Source of the DNA: Enterobacter cloacae complex sp. R_G8
GTDB taxonomy: Bacteria; Pseudomonadota; Gammaproteobacteria; Enterobacterales; Enterobacteriaceae
DNA length: 64,000 nt
Direction: 5' to 3'
NCBI RefSeq assembly: GCF_024599795.1
Contig: NZ_CP102246.1
Location: 3,968,001-4,032,000, forward strand
Numbering within the stretch: the stretch's first letter is position 1; every line of letters starts with the position of its first letter. The notes beneath the pieces are model-generated. The model searched no databases, was not told where the DNA came from, and saw nothing but the letters and a program-made list of their open reading frames with translations. Below, piece after piece: positions 28,268-44,048 of this stretch. The position numbers and the translations under genes are program-made.

Positions 28268-30139
28268 TTACTGCTGCTGAGTCATCACATCGCCCAGCTT
28301 GATTTTGGCTTCTTTACGCAGGTTGCTCATCATCGCTTCGAAAGCAATCTGGGCATTGTTCTGGGTGATACCCTGAACCATCGCTTTCTTCTGCTCTTCT
28401 GGCATGGTGCCGGCTTTCACTTCGTCCAGCGCCAGCAGAACAACGTTACCCTGCATGTCGGTTGTCGTGCCGAAGCTTGGCTTGTCCTTCGCAGGCAGGC
28501 TCAGACCAAACACAGCCTGGCTGATTGGGTCCTGACCGGTGCGGCTCAGCGTTTTCGCGTCACCGAAGCTCAGACCCGCTGCTTTCAGGGCGTCTTCTTT
28601 ACCGGCTTTCAGGTCAGCCAGGATCTTCTCAGCATCCAGTTTTGCCTGCTGTTCCGCTTTGTTATGTTTAACCTGCGCAACAACCTGATCTTTCACTTCC
28701 GCCAGCGGTTTTACCGCTTCAGGCTTGTGCTCGCTCACGCGCAGAACAAACGCACGGTCACCGTCAACGGTAATGATATCGGAGTTGCTGCCCGGCGTAC
28801 CGTTCTCGCCCACCAGACCACCGTTGAAGATGGCATCCGAAACCGGTTTGAAGTTCAGCTCTTCCGGCAGGTTGTCACGTCCAAACCAGCCGGTCTCAAC
28901 CGCTTTCACGCCTGCGGCCTGCTCTGCACCCGCCAGAGATTCATTGTCGTTGCTCGCTGCATCGCTCACTTTCTGCTGCAGAGCATAGTAAGCATCCAGC
29001 GCTTTTTCCTGTTTCACTTTGGCGGCGATATCATCACGCACTTCAGCCAGAGGCTTGGTTTTGGCGGGTTCGATATCATCCAGACGCGCAACCAGGAAGC
29101 CAACGGATGATTTAATCACACCCGACAGCTGGCCTTTGTCTTTCAGACCAGCATTTTTCAGCTCATCCGGTGTAGTCGCCGCTTCCAGCCAGCCCATATC
29201 ACCGCCATTTTTCGCAGAGATGATGTCGGTGGATTTTGCTTTCGCGACGGTCGCGAAATCTGCGCCTTTGTTCAGCTCATCCAGAACGGCTTTGGCATCG
29301 GCTTCTGTTTTGGTCTGAATCACGCTGTAGCGGTTACGCTGAGGCTGAGTGAACTGATCCTGATGCTGATCGTAGTAAGACTGGATTTCCGCATCAGTGG
29401 CGGTTTCCTGCAACGCAGCAGCATCCAGCTTGATGTAGCTCACGCGGAACTGTTCAGGTGCAACAAAGCTATTTTTGTTCTGCTCGTAGTACGCGTTAAT
29501 CTCTGCATCACTCACCTGCTGCTTCGCCGCGAGCGCATTCACATCGATGGTCGCCTGGCGCACAACACGCTGCTGCGCCACCAGGGCTGCCAGTTCGTCA
29601 GTTTCACCTTTGAGCATAAAATCAGTGCCAACCACCGCATTGATCAGCTGTTGCGTCGTCAGCTGGTTACGCAGCGCCTGAGCGTATTGATCGGCCGTCA
29701 TGCCCATCTGATTCACAATGCTGTTATAGCGGGCGTTGTCGAATTTGCCGTTAGACTGGAATGCCTGAGTTGAGAAGATAGCTTTTTTAACCTGCTCATC
29801 GCTGATACCCAGACCCAGTTTTTTGGCATATTGATCCAGGAGCGCTTCGTCAATAAGGCGGTTCAGTGTCTGTTGGCGCAGGGTTTTCATGTATCCTTCG
29901 TTCGCTGCCAGTTCAGAGAACTGGTCGCCCAGCTGTTGCTGCATACGGTTACGTTCACCGGCAAACGCATTCTCGAACTGCCCACGGCTGATTTCCTGGC
30001 CATTCACTTTTGCGGCATAGTTCGCGCCACCGCCGATAAGGTAACTGCTCACGCCGGTCAATATGAACGACACGATAATGATACCGAAAATAATCTTGAG
30101 CACGAGACTGTTAGCAGCCGTGCGTAAGCTGTCCATCAT
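28268..30139 (-). CDS. ppiD: Periplasmic chaperone PpiD (SurA/parvulin type)
   Basis: The 623-residue protein has a short cytoplasmic N-terminus (MMDSLRTAANSLVLK), one membrane helix (about 16-34) and a large periplasmic part. The SurA-like chaperone region is about residues 36-225. A parvulin-like prolyl isomerase domain lies about 265-355 (RYSVIQTKTEADAKAVLDEL ... NGGDMGW). It is anchored near the SecYEG exit and helps newly exported outer membrane proteins. The start at 30139 gives the E. coli length; a 38-residue upstream extension is rejected. Confidence 0.95.
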   Translation of the reverse strand: MMDSLRTAANSLVLKIIFGIIIVSFILTGVSSYLIGGGANYAAKVNGQEISRGQFENAFAGERNRMQQQLGDQFSELAANEGYMKTLRQQTLNRLIDEALLDQYAKKLGLGISDEQVKKAIFSTQAFQSNGKFDNARYNSIVNQMGMTADQYAQALRNQLTTQQLINAVVGTDFMLKGETDELAALVAQQRVVRQATIDVNALAAKQQVSDAEINAYYEQNKNSFVAPEQFRVSYIKLDAAALQETATDAEIQSYYDQHQDQFTQPQRNRYSVIQTKTEADAKAVLDELNKGADFATVAKAKSTDIISAKNGGDMGWLEAATTPDELKNAGLKDKGQLSGVIKSSVGFLVARLDDIEPAKTKPLAEVRDDIAAKVKQEKALDAYYALQQKVSDAASNDNESLAGAEQAAGVKAVETGWFGRDNLPEELNFKPVSDAIFNGGLVGENGTPGSNSDIITVDGDRAFVLRVSEHKPEAVKPLAEVKDQVVAQVKHNKAEQQAKLDAEKILADLKAGKEDALKAAGLSFGDAKTLSRTGQDPISQAVFGLSLPAKDKPSFGTTTDMQGNVVLLALDEVKAGTMPEEQKKAMVQGITQNNAQIAFEAMMSNLRKEAKIKLGDVMTQQQ

Positions 30140-30288
30140 GGTGTAACAACACTCCGCTGTAGGTGACTGGTTACCTGACGCTAACGGAAAATCCTGACCG
30201 TCGCGCGTAAAGACGTATTGTGACAAGAAAACGGGGCGATTGTCAGCCCACAACTCGCATAAACTCGCACAAATCAGGTCTGGACAAA

Positions 30289-30318
30289 CAAAAAAGGCAC
30301 ATCAAATGATGCGCCCTT
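30289..30318 (-). terminator. hupB terminator
   Basis: On the minus strand GGGCGCATCA ... TGATGTGCC is followed by TTTTTT, 34 bases after the hupB stop. Confidence 0.75.
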
Positions 30319-30351
30319 GTACTTTTCGGCTTCCCTGAAACGGGAAAGCAA

Positions 30352-30624
30352 TCAGTTTACTGCGTCTTTCAGCGCTTTACCTGCACGGAAACCCGGCACT
30401 TTAGCGGCAGCAATGGTGATCTCTTTACCGGTCTGAGGGTTGCGGCCAGTACGGGCAGCACGCTCTTTAACAGCAAAAGTACCGAAGCCTACCAGTGCAA
30501 CGTCGTCCCCAGCCTGCAGAGATTCAGTAACAGAAGCAATTAATGCATCTAACGCACGTCCAGCTGCAGCTTTAGAAATATCAGCACCAGCAGCAATTTT
30601 GTCAATCAGTTGAGATTTATTCAC
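30352..30624 (-). CDS. hupB: DNA-binding protein HU-beta
   Basis: The 90-residue histone-like protein bends and compacts DNA and pairs with HU-alpha. It opens [20 protein letters not shown], and the DNA-clasping arm contains [20 protein letters not shown]. The start codon is GTG, as in E. coli. It lies between lon and ppiD with its own terminator, the standard enteric order. Confidence 0.98.
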   Translation of the reverse strand: MNKSQLIDKIAAGADISKAAAGRALDALIASVTESLQAGDDVALVGFGTFAVKERAARTGRNPQTGKEITIAAAKVPGFRAGKALKDAVN

Positions 30625-30764
30625 TGTTCTCTTCCTCTCTTTATAATTTATATCGCGCCTGAATCCTTCACAACGCGACCGCGCAGCAGTTATATCAGGC
30701 CTGCCATGACCTTACAACACCCGTTGTTGATGGCTGACCTAATCAGCAATCTAAATTAGCTATA

Positions 30765-30802
30765 CAAAAAAAGGCTGGCAAGTGCGAAATGACTTACCAG
30801 CC
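30765..30802 (-). terminator. lon terminator
   Basis: On the minus strand GGCTGG-T-AAGT ... ACTT-G-CCAGCC is followed by TTTTTTT, just after the lon stop. Confidence 0.88.
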
Positions 30803-30834
30803 TTGTTTTTATTGACGCTCTTTGCGCGAGGTCA

Positions 30835-33189
30835 CTATTTTGCGGTTACAACCTGCATTCCGGACGGTTCATTCTGCAATGCGAGAGTAAGAACTTCCTC
30901 AATTCGCTTAACAGGATGGATCTGCAGATCGGCAATCACGTTGTCCGGAATCTCTTCCAGATCGCGTTTGTTCTCGTAAGGAATCAATACGGTTTTGATC
31001 CCACCACGATGTGCCGCCAGCAGTTTTTCTTTTAAACCACCGATTGGCAGAACCTGACCGCGCAGGGTGATTTCACCGGTCATTGCGACATCAGCGCGGA
31101 CCGGGTTGCCCGTCAGACAGGAGACCAGCGCGGTACACATCGCGATACCTGCGCTTGGGCCATCTTTCGGCGTTGCCCCTTCCGGGACGTGAACGTGGAT
31201 GTCGCGTTTTTCGTAGAAATCCGGGTTAATGCCCAGTTTCTCCGCACGCGCGCGTACCACGGTCAAGGCCGCCTGGATGGACTCCTGCATGACTTCGCCC
31301 AGAGAACCGGTATAAGTCAGTTTACCTTTCCCTGGCACACAGGCGGTTTCGATGGTCAGCAGATCGCCGCCCACTTCCGTCCATGCCAGACCAGTGACCT
31401 GACCCACGCGGTTTTCGTTGTCCGCACGACCATAGTCGAAACGCTGAACGCCCAGATAGGCATGCAGGTTATCGCCGTTAATCGTGATGTGTTTCAGGCT
31501 CTTATCCAGCAGCAGCTGTTTCACCGCTTTACGGCACAGTTTCGAGATTTCACGCTCAAGACTACGCACGCCCGCTTCACGCGTGTAGTAGCGAATGATG
31601 CCGATGATCGCGCTGTCCTCTACGGTCAGCTCGTTGGCTTTCAGTGCATTACGCTCAACCTGTTTCGGCAGCAAATGCTGTTTCGCAATGTTCAGCTTCT
31701 CGTCTTCGGTATAACCAGACAGACGGATCACCTCCATACGATCCAGCAGTGGAGCCGGAATGTTCATGGAGTTGGAGGTCGCCACGAACATCACATCGCT
31801 CAGATCGTAGTCCACTTCCAGATAGTGATCGCTGAACGCCACGTTCTGTTCTGGATCAAGCACTTCCAGCAGAGCCGAGGCCGGATCGCCACGCATGTCC
31901 GACGACATTTTGTCGATCTCATCGAGCAGGAACAGTGGGTTTTTAACCCCTACTTTCGCCATCTTCTGGATCAATTTACCCGGCATAGAACCGATGTAGG
32001 TACGACGGTGACCGCGGATTTCCGCTTCGTCGCGTACGCCACCCAGCGCCATACGGATATATTTGCGTCCGGTCGCTTTCGCAATTGACTGACCCAGAGA
32101 GGTTTTACCTACCCCTGGCGGTCCAACCAGACAGAGGATTGGGCCTTTCAGTTTGTTTACACGGCTTTGTACCGCGAGGTACTCAAGGATGCGGTCTTTA
32201 ACACGCTCCAGGCCGTAGTGGTCGGTATCCAGGATCTCCTGCGCCTGACGCAGGTCTTTTTTGACCTTGCTGCGGGCGTTCCACGGCACCTGAACCATCC
32301 ACTCGATGTAGCCACGCACCACCGTCGCTTCAGCCGACATCGGAGACATCATTTTCAGCTTCTGCAGTTCAGCTTCCGCTTTCTCTTTGGCCTCTTTCGG
32401 CATTTTTGCCGCGTCGATCTTACGCTTCAGCGCTTCGTTTTCGTCCGGCGCGTCGTCCATCTCGCCGAGCTCTTTCTGAATGGCTTTCATTTGCTCATTC
32501 AGATAGTACTCACGCTGTGATTTTTCCATCTGCTTTTTCACGCGGTTGCGAATACGCTTCTCAACCTGCAGCAGATCGATTTCAGACTCCATCATCGCCA
32601 TCAGGTATTCCAGACGTTCGTTAACGTCGGACATCTCCAGCACGGACTGTTTGTCCGCCAGCTTCAGCGGCATATGCGCTGCGATGGTGTCCGCCAGACG
32701 TGCGGGATCGTCGATGCTGTTCAGCGACGTCAGCACTTCTGGTGGGATTTTCTTGTTCAGCTTGATATAGCCTTCAAACTGGCTAATCGCGGTGCGCACC
32801 AGCACTTCCTGCTCGCGCTCATCAAGCTGAGGCGAGTCAAGGTACTCTGCCTTGGCAGAGAAATGTTCGCCATTGTCTGACAGGGTGGTAATACGCGCAC
32901 GCTGCAAGCCTTCTACCAGCACCTTAACGGTGCCGTCAGGCAGCTTCAGCATCTGCAAAATAGAGGCCACGGTCCCGACGGTGAAAAGATCGTTTACACC
33001 CGGCTCATCCGTCGAAGCTTCCTTCTGCGCAACCAACATGATTTTTTTATCATGATCCATGGCGGCTTCGAGGCAACGGATAGATTTTTCCCGCCCTACA
33101 AATAAGGGTATGACCATGTGCGGATAAACCACCACATCGCGCAACGGCAATACGGGGATTTCAATGCGTTCAGAACGCTCAGGATTCAT
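30835..33189 (-). CDS. lon: ATP-dependent Lon protease
   Basis: The 784-residue protein degrades misfolded proteins and regulators such as SulA and RcsA. The N-terminal substrate-binding domain spans about 1-305. The AAA+ domain has Walker [14 protein letters not shown] near 356 and Walker [11 protein letters not shown]. The C-terminal protease domain carries the Ser-Lys dyad, with the serine in [14 protein letters not shown] (about 679) and the lysine in [14 protein letters not shown] (about 722). Length equals E. coli Lon. A sigma32 promoter lies upstream. Confidence 0.98.
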   Translation of the reverse strand: MNPERSERIEIPVLPLRDVVVYPHMVIPLFVGREKSIRCLEAAMDHDKKIMLVAQKEASTDEPGVNDLFTVGTVASILQMLKLPDGTVKVLVEGLQRARITTLSDNGEHFSAKAEYLDSPQLDEREQEVLVRTAISQFEGYIKLNKKIPPEVLTSLNSIDDPARLADTIAAHMPLKLADKQSVLEMSDVNERLEYLMAMMESEIDLLQVEKRIRNRVKKQMEKSQREYYLNEQMKAIQKELGEMDDAPDENEALKRKIDAAKMPKEAKEKAEAELQKLKMMSPMSAEATVVRGYIEWMVQVPWNARSKVKKDLRQAQEILDTDHYGLERVKDRILEYLAVQSRVNKLKGPILCLVGPPGVGKTSLGQSIAKATGRKYIRMALGGVRDEAEIRGHRRTYIGSMPGKLIQKMAKVGVKNPLFLLDEIDKMSSDMRGDPASALLEVLDPEQNVAFSDHYLEVDYDLSDVMFVATSNSMNIPAPLLDRMEVIRLSGYTEDEKLNIAKQHLLPKQVERNALKANELTVEDSAIIGIIRYYTREAGVRSLEREISKLCRKAVKQLLLDKSLKHITINGDNLHAYLGVQRFDYGRADNENRVGQVTGLAWTEVGGDLLTIETACVPGKGKLTYTGSLGEVMQESIQAALTVVRARAEKLGINPDFYEKRDIHVHVPEGATPKDGPSAGIAMCTALVSCLTGNPVRADVAMTGEITLRGQVLPIGGLKEKLLAAHRGGIKTVLIPYENKRDLEEIPDNVIADLQIHPVKRIEEVLTLALQNEPSGMQVVTAK

Positions 33190-33271
33190 AGAGCTCTCTC
33201 TTAGTTTAGTGTCCGCCAGGTAAACTGGTCATGTAACTGTGCTTCACACAACCATTAACATGTAATCCAGT

Positions 33272-33299
33272 ATATGGGGATGTTTCCCACACATTCAAC
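33272..33299 (-). promoter_or_regulatory. Heat-shock (sigma32) promoter of lon
   Basis: On the minus strand GTTGAA (33299-33294) and CCCCATAT (33279-33272) with a 14-base spacer match the sigma32 pattern CTTGAA/CCCCATNT. This is the arrangement known for lon. Confidence 0.85.
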
Positions 33300-33320
33300 G
33301 CCATGAATACGGAAAAAGTA

Positions 33321-33346
33321 AAGGGGAGATAAAATCCCCCCTTTTT
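33321..33346 (-). terminator. Probable clpX terminator
   Basis: GGGGAGAT and ATCCCCCC form a stem with one mismatch. A-runs and T-runs flank it, 28 bases after the clpX stop. Readthrough into lon is possible. Confidence 0.5.
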
Positions 33347-33373
33347 GATTAACTGCTTGTATGATTTGGTGAA

Positions 33374-34648
33374 TTATTCGCCAGATGCCTGCTGTGCTTC
33401 CGGTTTACCGTAAATCAGCAGTGGCTTGGTCTGACCGCCGATAACGGATTCGTCGATAACCACTTTTTCGACATCTTCCATAGAAGGCAGGTCGTACATG
33501 GTATCAAGCAGCGCCGCTTCAACAATGGAACGCAGACCACGTGCACCGGTTTTACGGATCATCGCTTTCTTCGCAATCGCATCCAGCGCTTCATCGCGGA
33601 ATTCCAGCTCTACGCCTTCCAGATTGAACAGTGCCTGATACTGCTTGGTCAGCGCGTTTTTCGGCTCTTTCAGGATCTGGATCAGCGCTTCTTCACTCAG
33701 CTCATTCAGCGTGGCGACAACCGGCAGACGACCAATGAATTCAGGGATCAGACCAAATTTAATCAGATCTTCTGGTTCAACCTGGGACAGCAGTTCGCCT
33801 TCGTTCGCTTTCTCTGATTTCGCTTTCACCGTTGCGCCAAAACCAATGCCGGAGCCGGTTTCAACACGGTGGGAAATAACTTTATCCAGACCGGCGAAAG
33901 CACCACCACAGATGAACAGGATCTTGGAGGTATCAACCTGCAGGAACTCCTGCTGCGGATGTTTACGGCCACCCTGCGGCGGTACTGCGGCAACGGTCCC
34001 TTCGATCAGCTTCAGTAATGCCTGCTGTACACCTTCACCTGATACGTCACGGGTGATAGACGGGTTGTCTGATTTACGGGAGATCTTGTCGATCTCATCG
34101 ATATAGACGATCCCGCGCTGGGCTTTCTGTACGTCGTAATCGCACTTCTGCAGCAGTTTCTGGATGATGTTTTCCACATCTTCACCCACATAACCGGCTT
34201 CGGTCAGGGTGGTGGCATCCGCCATGGTGAACGGCACATCCAGCAGGCGTGCGAGCGTTTCAGCCAGCAGCGTTTTACCGGAACCGGTTGGGCCGATCAG
34301 CAGAATGTTACTTTTACCCAGTTCCACGCCATTGCTGGTATCACCGTTACGCAGGCGTTTGTAGTGGTTATACACCGCCACCGCCAGCACTTTCTTCGCC
34401 TGCTCCTGACCGATGACATAGTCGTCAAGGTGATGACGAATTTCATGCGGTGTCGGCAGCGCGCTACGCTCACGGTGAGGGGCTACTTCTTTAATCTCTT
34501 CGCGAATGATGTCATTACATAAATCAACACATTCGTCGCAGATATACACGGACGGCCCGGCAATCAGTTTACGCACTTCATGCTGGCTTTTGCCGCAAAA
34601 AGAGCAGTACAGCAGTTTGCCCGAACCATCTTTGCGTTTATCTGTCAT
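33374..34648 (-). CDS. clpX: ATP-dependent unfoldase ClpX
   Basis: The 424-residue AAA+ unfoldase feeds substrates such as SsrA-tagged proteins to ClpP. The N-terminal zinc domain has CSFCGK and CDECVDLC. Walker A is [13 protein letters not shown] (about 119), Walker B is [11 protein letters not shown], and the IGF loop that docks to ClpP is in [13 protein letters not shown] at 34648 gives the E. coli N-terminus [17 protein letters not shown]; a 16-residue extension is rejected. It lies 127 bases after clpP. Confidence 0.98.
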   Translation of the reverse strand: MTDKRKDGSGKLLYCSFCGKSQHEVRKLIAGPSVYICDECVDLCNDIIREEIKEVAPHRERSALPTPHEIRHHLDDYVIGQEQAKKVLAVAVYNHYKRLRNGDTSNGVELGKSNILLIGPTGSGKTLLAETLARLLDVPFTMADATTLTEAGYVGEDVENIIQKLLQKCDYDVQKAQRGIVYIDEIDKISRKSDNPSITRDVSGEGVQQALLKLIEGTVAAVPPQGGRKHPQQEFLQVDTSKILFICGGAFAGLDKVISHRVETGSGIGFGATVKAKSEKANEGELLSQVEPEDLIKFGLIPEFIGRLPVVATLNELSEEALIQILKEPKNALTKQYQALFNLEGVELEFRDEALDAIAKKAMIRKTGARGLRSIVEAALLDTMYDLPSMEDVEKVVIDESVIGGQTKPLLIYGKPEAQQASGE

Positions 34649-34775
34649 GAGTCCAAACCTCTTTTTAAGTTCTTTGTGCCGCACATGACGACGCAAATGC
34701 CATTCTCAGACGCAAGCTGCTCTCAAGCAGAGTGCCGCTTTACCTTAGTATAGCGGCACACTCGCGTCGCGGGCA

Positions 34776-35399
34776 TCAATTACGATGGGTCAAAACGGAG
34801 TCGACTAAGCCGTACTCTACTGCCTCTGGAGCTGAGAGGAAGCGATCGCGCTCGGTATCGCGCTCGATCTGCTCAAGAGATTGACCCGTATGCTGCGCCA
34901 TAAGTTCATTCATGCGCGCTTTTACTTTCAGGATTTCGCGGGCGTGGATTTCGATATCCGTCGCCTGCCCCTGGTAACCACCCAGCGGCTGGTGAATCAT
35001 CACGCGGGAATTCGGCAGGCAGAAACGTTTGCCTTTTGCCCCTGCGGTTAACAGGAAAGCGCCCATAGATGCTGCCTGACCCATACAGATAGTGCTCACA
35101 TCAGGCTTGATGAATTGCATGGTGTCATAAATGGACATACCCGCCGTAATTACGCCGCCTGGGGAGTTAATATACAGGTAAATGTCTTTTTCCGGGTTTT
35201 CCGCTTCCAGAAACAGCATCTGCGCCACGATCAGGTTCGCCATGTGGTCTTCCACCTGGCCGGTCAGAAAGATAACGCGTTCCTTGAGCAGACGGGAATA
35301 GATATCAAAAGAACGCTCACCACGTGAGGTCTGTTCAATAACCATTGGCACAAGAGCCATATGGGGTGCAAAGTTATCTCGTTCGCCACTGTATGACAT
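34776..35399 (-). CDS. clpP: ATP-dependent Clp protease proteolytic subunit
   Basis: The 207-residue serine protease forms two heptameric rings and works with ClpX or ClpA. The catalytic triad is visible: serine in [13 protein letters not shown], histidine in [10 protein letters not shown], aspartate in [13 protein letters not shown]. The N-terminal 14 residues ([14 protein letters not shown]) are the self-cleaved propeptide. ATG at 35399 follows a GGAGACGGAAATG-type site. A near-perfect sigma32 promoter lies about 100 bases upstream. It is cotranscribed with clpX. Confidence 0.98.
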   Translation of the reverse strand: MSYSGERDNFAPHMALVPMVIEQTSRGERSFDIYSRLLKERVIFLTGQVEDHMANLIVAQMLFLEAENPEKDIYLYINSPGGVITAGMSIYDTMQFIKPDVSTICMGQAASMGAFLLTAGAKGKRFCLPNSRVMIHQPLGGYQGQATDIEIHAREILKVKARMNELMAQHTGQSLEQIERDTERDRFLSAPEAVEYGLVDSVLTHRN

Positions 35400-35493
35400 T
35401 TCCGTCTCCTGGATCAAAATTGAAAACACCTGCTGTACTGATTGTAACCTTACGGACGGATTATCAGCCAGTCTCATTCATCTGATTACACAC

Positions 35494-35522
35494 TTATGGG
35501 GTTTACATTGCCCTATTTCAAG
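35494..35522 (-). promoter_or_regulatory. Heat-shock (sigma32) promoter of clpP-clpX
   Basis: On the minus strand CTTGAA (35522-35517), a 15-base spacer and CCCCATAA (35501-35494) are nearly ideal sigma32 elements. Confidence 0.92.
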
Positions 35523-35594
35523 CATAACAACCTTTTGTTGTTACGCTAACACCGAAAGGGCGTTTTAGCACCCTTCCAGGGCTATTGGTGCGAT

Positions 35595-35629
35595 AAAAAA
35601 AACCCGTTGCCGGAAGGCAACGGGTTTTT
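35595..35629 (-). terminator. tig terminator
   Basis: AACCCGTTGCC, loop GGAA (TTCC on the minus strand), GGCAACGGGTT, then a T-run on the minus strand: a strong intrinsic terminator 29 bases after tig. Confidence 0.93.
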
Positions 35630-35657
35630 GTTCAAACTTTAAACCTTCGGGGCGAAA

Positions 35658-37286
<1,629 letters not shown>

Positions 37287-37604
37287 TCAGGCGATGGTGC
37301 CTGCACCGCGACAAGGCGGGGATGCAAATACCGTATCCTGCAAGCCTTCCCACTCCTTAATGGTGTAGGTATGCAACGCCAGGGCATGTACGGTTGTGGA
37401 GAGTTCATCCGTCAAGGTGCTGTAGATCATGCGATGTCGGTTCAGGAAACGTTCTCCCGTGAAGCGATCGCTAACCAGAACCACTTTGAAGTGGCTTTCA
37501 GAACCTGCCGGCACGTTATGACGATAGCTTTCGTCGACGACTTCGAGGAACACAGGGTTGAACGCTGCCCTTAATTTATCTTCTATCTGCTCACGTATCA
37601 TCAT
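37287..37604 (-). CDS. bolA: Stress-response morphology protein BolA
   Basis: The 105-residue protein has the BolA class II KH-like fold and binds monothiol glutaredoxin and DNA. It causes round cell shape and biofilm changes in stationary phase. [13 protein letters not shown] contains the conserved histidine region, and [14 protein letters not shown] the C-terminal one. Two adjacent ATGs occur; the first (37604) is taken because AGGAGT is seven bases upstream and it gives the E. coli MMIRE start. A gearbox-like promoter lies upstream. Confidence 0.96.
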   Translation of the reverse strand: MMIREQIEDKLRAAFNPVFLEVVDESYRHNVPAGSESHFKVVLVSDRFTGERFLNRHRMIYSTLTDELSTTVHALALHTYTIKEWEGLQDTVFASPPCRGAGTIA

Positions 37605-37650
37605 GAAATTACTCCTCCGACAACGCCAGGATGTCACCCATCCCTTTAAA

Positions 37651-37680
37651 TGTTAGCCGCTTTTACCGGTTCCATTACAA
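37651..37680 (-). promoter_or_regulatory. Gearbox-type promoter of bolA
   Basis: On the minus strand CGGCTAACA (37659-37651) lies 15 bases after TTGTAA (37680-37675). It matches the E. coli bolA p1 region, where CGGCTAGTA follows CTGCAA. RpoS-dependent, growth-rate-inverse expression is expected. Confidence 0.7.
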
Positions 37681-37909
37681 CAAGACAACAAATATTTAGC
37701 TTTCGTCTTATTTTCTCATTCAAACGAATGAAGTTCACTGTGAGACTCATACGTTTTGTCATTCTAAGGTTGAGAAAACGGGTGAGCTGGTCAGTTTTCA
37801 GACAAGGCGATGAATTTACATGCGTTGACCACTTCCCCTGGCCGTTAGCGATGTTATGATGGCGGCAATTTTTCTCTCTATATGCTTACGATTCGTTGAG
37901 AACCCGAAA

Positions 37910-38488
37910 ATGTTAAAAAAACTCTTCTTTCCGTTGGTAGCCCTTTTTATGCTGGCCGGCTGCGCTACCCCACCAACCACCATTGATGTCTCACCAAAAA
38001 TCACACTGCCTCAGCAGGATCCAAGCCTGATGGGCGTGACCGTGAGCATTAACGGTGCCGATCAGCGTCAGGATCAGGCCCTGGCGAAAGTGACCCGCGA
38101 CAACCAACTGGTGACGTTGACCGCTTCCCGTGACCTGCGCTTCCTGCTGCAGGAAGTGCTCGAGAAACAGATGACCTCCCGTGGTTACATGATTGGCCCA
38201 AGCGGCGCGGTTGATCTGCAGATCATCGTTAACAACCTGTACGCTGACGTTTCCCAGGGTAACGTTCGCTACAACATCGCTACCAAAGCGGACATTGCCA
38301 TCATCGCAACCGCGAAGAACGGCAATAAGATGACCAAAAACTATCGCGCCAGCTACTCCGTAGAAGGGGCTTTCCAGGCATCTAACCAGAACATCGCTAA
38401 CGCCGTAAACAGCGTGCTGACCGATACCATCGCCGATATGGCGCAGGACACGAGCATTCACGACTTTATCAAGCAAAACGCGCGTTAA
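37910..38488 (+). CDS. yajG: YajG family lipoprotein
   Basis: The 192-residue protein has a lipoprotein signal peptide (MLKKLFFPLVALFMLAGCA, lipobox LAGC). A YajG domain follows (SRDLRFLLQEVLEKQMTSRG ... AVDLQIIVNNLYADVSQGNV). Family function is not known. ATG at 37910 gives the E. coli length; an in-frame upstream start at 37856 is rejected because it would bury the signal peptide. It heads a likely yajG-ampG operon, 45 bases before ampG, and is divergent from bolA. Confidence 0.92.
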   Translation: MLKKLFFPLVALFMLAGCATPPTTIDVSPKITLPQQDPSLMGVTVSINGADQRQDQALAKVTRDNQLVTLTASRDLRFLLQEVLEKQMTSRGYMIGPSGAVDLQIIVNNLYADVSQGNVRYNIATKADIAIIATAKNGNKMTKNYRASYSVEGAFQASNQNIANAVNSVLTDTIADMAQDTSIHDFIKQNAR

Positions 38489-38533
38489 TCCTGCTGACTG
38501 ACCCGGTTGTGTGCCGGGTCAGTTTTTAAGAAC

Positions 38534-40009
38534 ATGTCCAGACATTACTTACGCATTTTCCAGCAACCCAAATCAGCCATTTTGCTGATCCTTGGCTTTG
38601 CCTCCGGTTTACCCCTCGCGCTCACGTCCGGCACACTGCAGGCCTGGATGACGGTTGAGAATATCGATCTCAAAACCATTGGCTTCTTCTCGCTCGTCGG
38701 CCAGGCGTATGTCTTTAAGTTCCTCTGGTCGCCGGTGATGGATCGCTATACCCCACCTTTCCTGGGCCGTCGTCGCGGCTGGCTGGTGATGACGCAGGTC
38801 CTGCTGCTGCTGGCCATTGCAGGAATGGGCTTTCTGGAGCCGTCAACACAGCTTCGCTGGATGGCCGCCCTTGCGGTGGTGATTGCCTTCTGTTCCGCTT
38901 CACAGGATATCGTGTTTGATGCCTGGAAAACGGACGTGTTGCCCGCGGAAGAGCGTGGAGCCGGTGCGGCCATCAGCGTGCTGGGTTATCGTCTGGGCAT
39001 GCTGGTATCCGGCGGTCTGGCGTTATGGCTGGCGGACCGCTATCTGGGCTGGCAGGGCATGTACTGGCTGATGGCCGCCCTGCTGATCCCGTGCATTATT
39101 GCCACCCTGCTCGCCCCCGAGCCGAGCGACGTAATCCCGGTTCCCCGTTCGCTGGAGCAGGCCGTTGCCGAACCGTTGCGTGATTTCTTTGGCCGTAACA
39201 ATGCCTGGCTGATCCTGCTGCTTATCGTCCTTTATAAGCTGGGTGATGCCTTCGCGATGAGTCTGACCACCACGTTTCTGATCCGCGGTGTCGGGTTTGA
39301 TGCCGGTGAAGTGGGAGTGGTGAATAAAACCCTCGGACTGTTTGCCACCATCGTCGGCGCACTGTACGGCGGCGTGTTGATGCAGCGCCTGACGCTGTTC
39401 CGCGCATTGCTAATCTTCGGCATTCTTCAGGGCGCGTCTAACGCAGGTTACTGGCTGTTGTCGATCACCGATAAACACATGGTCAGCATGGCGGCGGCGG
39501 TGTTCTTTGAAAACCTCTGTGGCGGAATGGGTACTGCGGCGTTTGTCGCCCTGCTGATGACGCTCTGCAACAAATCGTTTTCGGCAACGCAGTTCGCTCT
39601 GCTGTCGGCGCTTTCTGCCGTGGGTCGGGTGTATGTTGGGCCGATTGCGGGCTGGTTTGTTGAGGCGCACGGTTGGCCGACGTTTTATCTCTTCTCCGTG
39701 GTGGCGGCCGTACCCGGCATTTTATTGTTGCTGGTCTGCCGCCAGACGCTGGAATATACCCAGAGGACAGAACACTTTATGCCGCGAACGGAATATCAGC
39801 GCGCCTACCGTTTTGCGCTACGCCTGTTAATGGTGGGATGTCTGGCGCTGGGGTTATGGCTCGTAGTGCTCATTATCAATGCCAGTACCGGCCTGACTCT
39901 TCCTCTCGAAGCCCTTCTCCTGGATGTTGGCGCCCTGCTGGCGGTCGCCGGGATCCTCCTCGGCGGGCTGCTCGATTTTCTGGCGTTGCGTAAAACGCAG
40001 ATGTCCTGA
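38534..40009 (+). CDS. ampG: Muropeptide permease AmpG
   Basis: The 491-residue membrane protein of the major facilitator superfamily imports anhydro-muropeptides for cell wall recycling. In organisms with inducible AmpC it supplies the inducing signal for AmpR. It opens MSRHYLRIFQQPKSAILLIL and has about 14 helices; FLGRRRGW is the cytoplasmic loop between helices 2 and 3. Length equals E. coli AmpG. The start at 38534 is followed by the conserved E. coli-like N-terminus. It is downstream of yajG. An imperfect stem at 40024-40073 may end the transcript. Confidence 0.96.
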   Translation: MSRHYLRIFQQPKSAILLILGFASGLPLALTSGTLQAWMTVENIDLKTIGFFSLVGQAYVFKFLWSPVMDRYTPPFLGRRRGWLVMTQVLLLLAIAGMGFLEPSTQLRWMAALAVVIAFCSASQDIVFDAWKTDVLPAEERGAGAAISVLGYRLGMLVSGGLALWLADRYLGWQGMYWLMAALLIPCIIATLLAPEPSDVIPVPRSLEQAVAEPLRDFFGRNNAWLILLLIVLYKLGDAFAMSLTTTFLIRGVGFDAGEVGVVNKTLGLFATIVGALYGGVLMQRLTLFRALLIFGILQGASNAGYWLLSITDKHMVSMAAAVFFENLCGGMGTAAFVALLMTLCNKSFSATQFALLSALSAVGRVYVGPIAGWFVEAHGWPTFYLFSVVAAVPGILLLLVCRQTLEYTQRTEHFMPRTEYQRAYRFALRLLMVGCLALGLWLVVLIINASTGLTLPLEALLLDVGALLAVAGILLGGLLDFLALRKTQMS

Positions 40010-40488
40010 AGATAAAAACGAAAGGTTATTTCCCGTTGTAATCACTAACCGAAATTATAACGGTGAAATAACCGACAGACGCTAAAAAAAATATTTGTTG
40101 TTTTGTGCGGGATAGGATTTGGAAATTATTGGAGCCGTTTCCATCTGGCTATTTTTCATTAAACGATTCAGCATGAGAAAGATTGAATTTTCGTTTTTTA
40201 GTTGTCTTTTTATTGATAATTAATTGTTAATTTTTTGTTTATTTTTAACAATGGTTATACCAATTGCCCCTTTTAGGGTATGCTTGGGGGTCCTTTCGTT
40301 ATAAAGCCCATACCATGCGGCTTCGGTCATAAAAACCGACATAATTTGCAACACTTGTGACACGTGCGGCAGAACCCGGTAACACCTTCCTGACACAGGC
40401 CTAATGATGTTTACAGTAATGTAACCTTCCCGTAAAATGCCCCCACACTTTAAACGCCACCAGACTCCCGTGGAATTGAGGTCGTTAA
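40010..40488. other. Long intergenic control region upstream of the cyo operon
   Basis: These 479 bases hold no gene. An imperfect stem (GGTTATTTC ... GAAATAACC, 40024-40073) follows ampG. An AT-rich tract at about 40075-40260 contains an ArcA-type direct repeat at 40225-40241. TTGTGACACGTGCGG at about 40355 has a CRP-like left half only. This size and make-up fit the known oxygen and carbon control of cyoA. Confidence 0.7.
40225..40241. promoter_or_regulatory. ArcA-type direct repeat upstream of cyoA
   Basis: TGTTAA (40225-40230) and TGTTTA (40236-40241) are 11 bases apart, the ArcA-P direct-repeat spacing. ArcA represses cyo when oxygen is low. The TTGTTAA here also pairs with TTAACAA at 40245-40251 as an inverted repeat. 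Confidence 0.55.

Positions 40489-44047
<3,559 letters not shown>

Positions 44048-44048
<1 letters not shown>

Noticed and set aside
40345..40375. CRP site upstream of cyoA (TTGTGACACGTGCGG)
   Set aside because: Only the left half matches TGTGA-N6-TCACA; not strong enough to annotate as a separate site.
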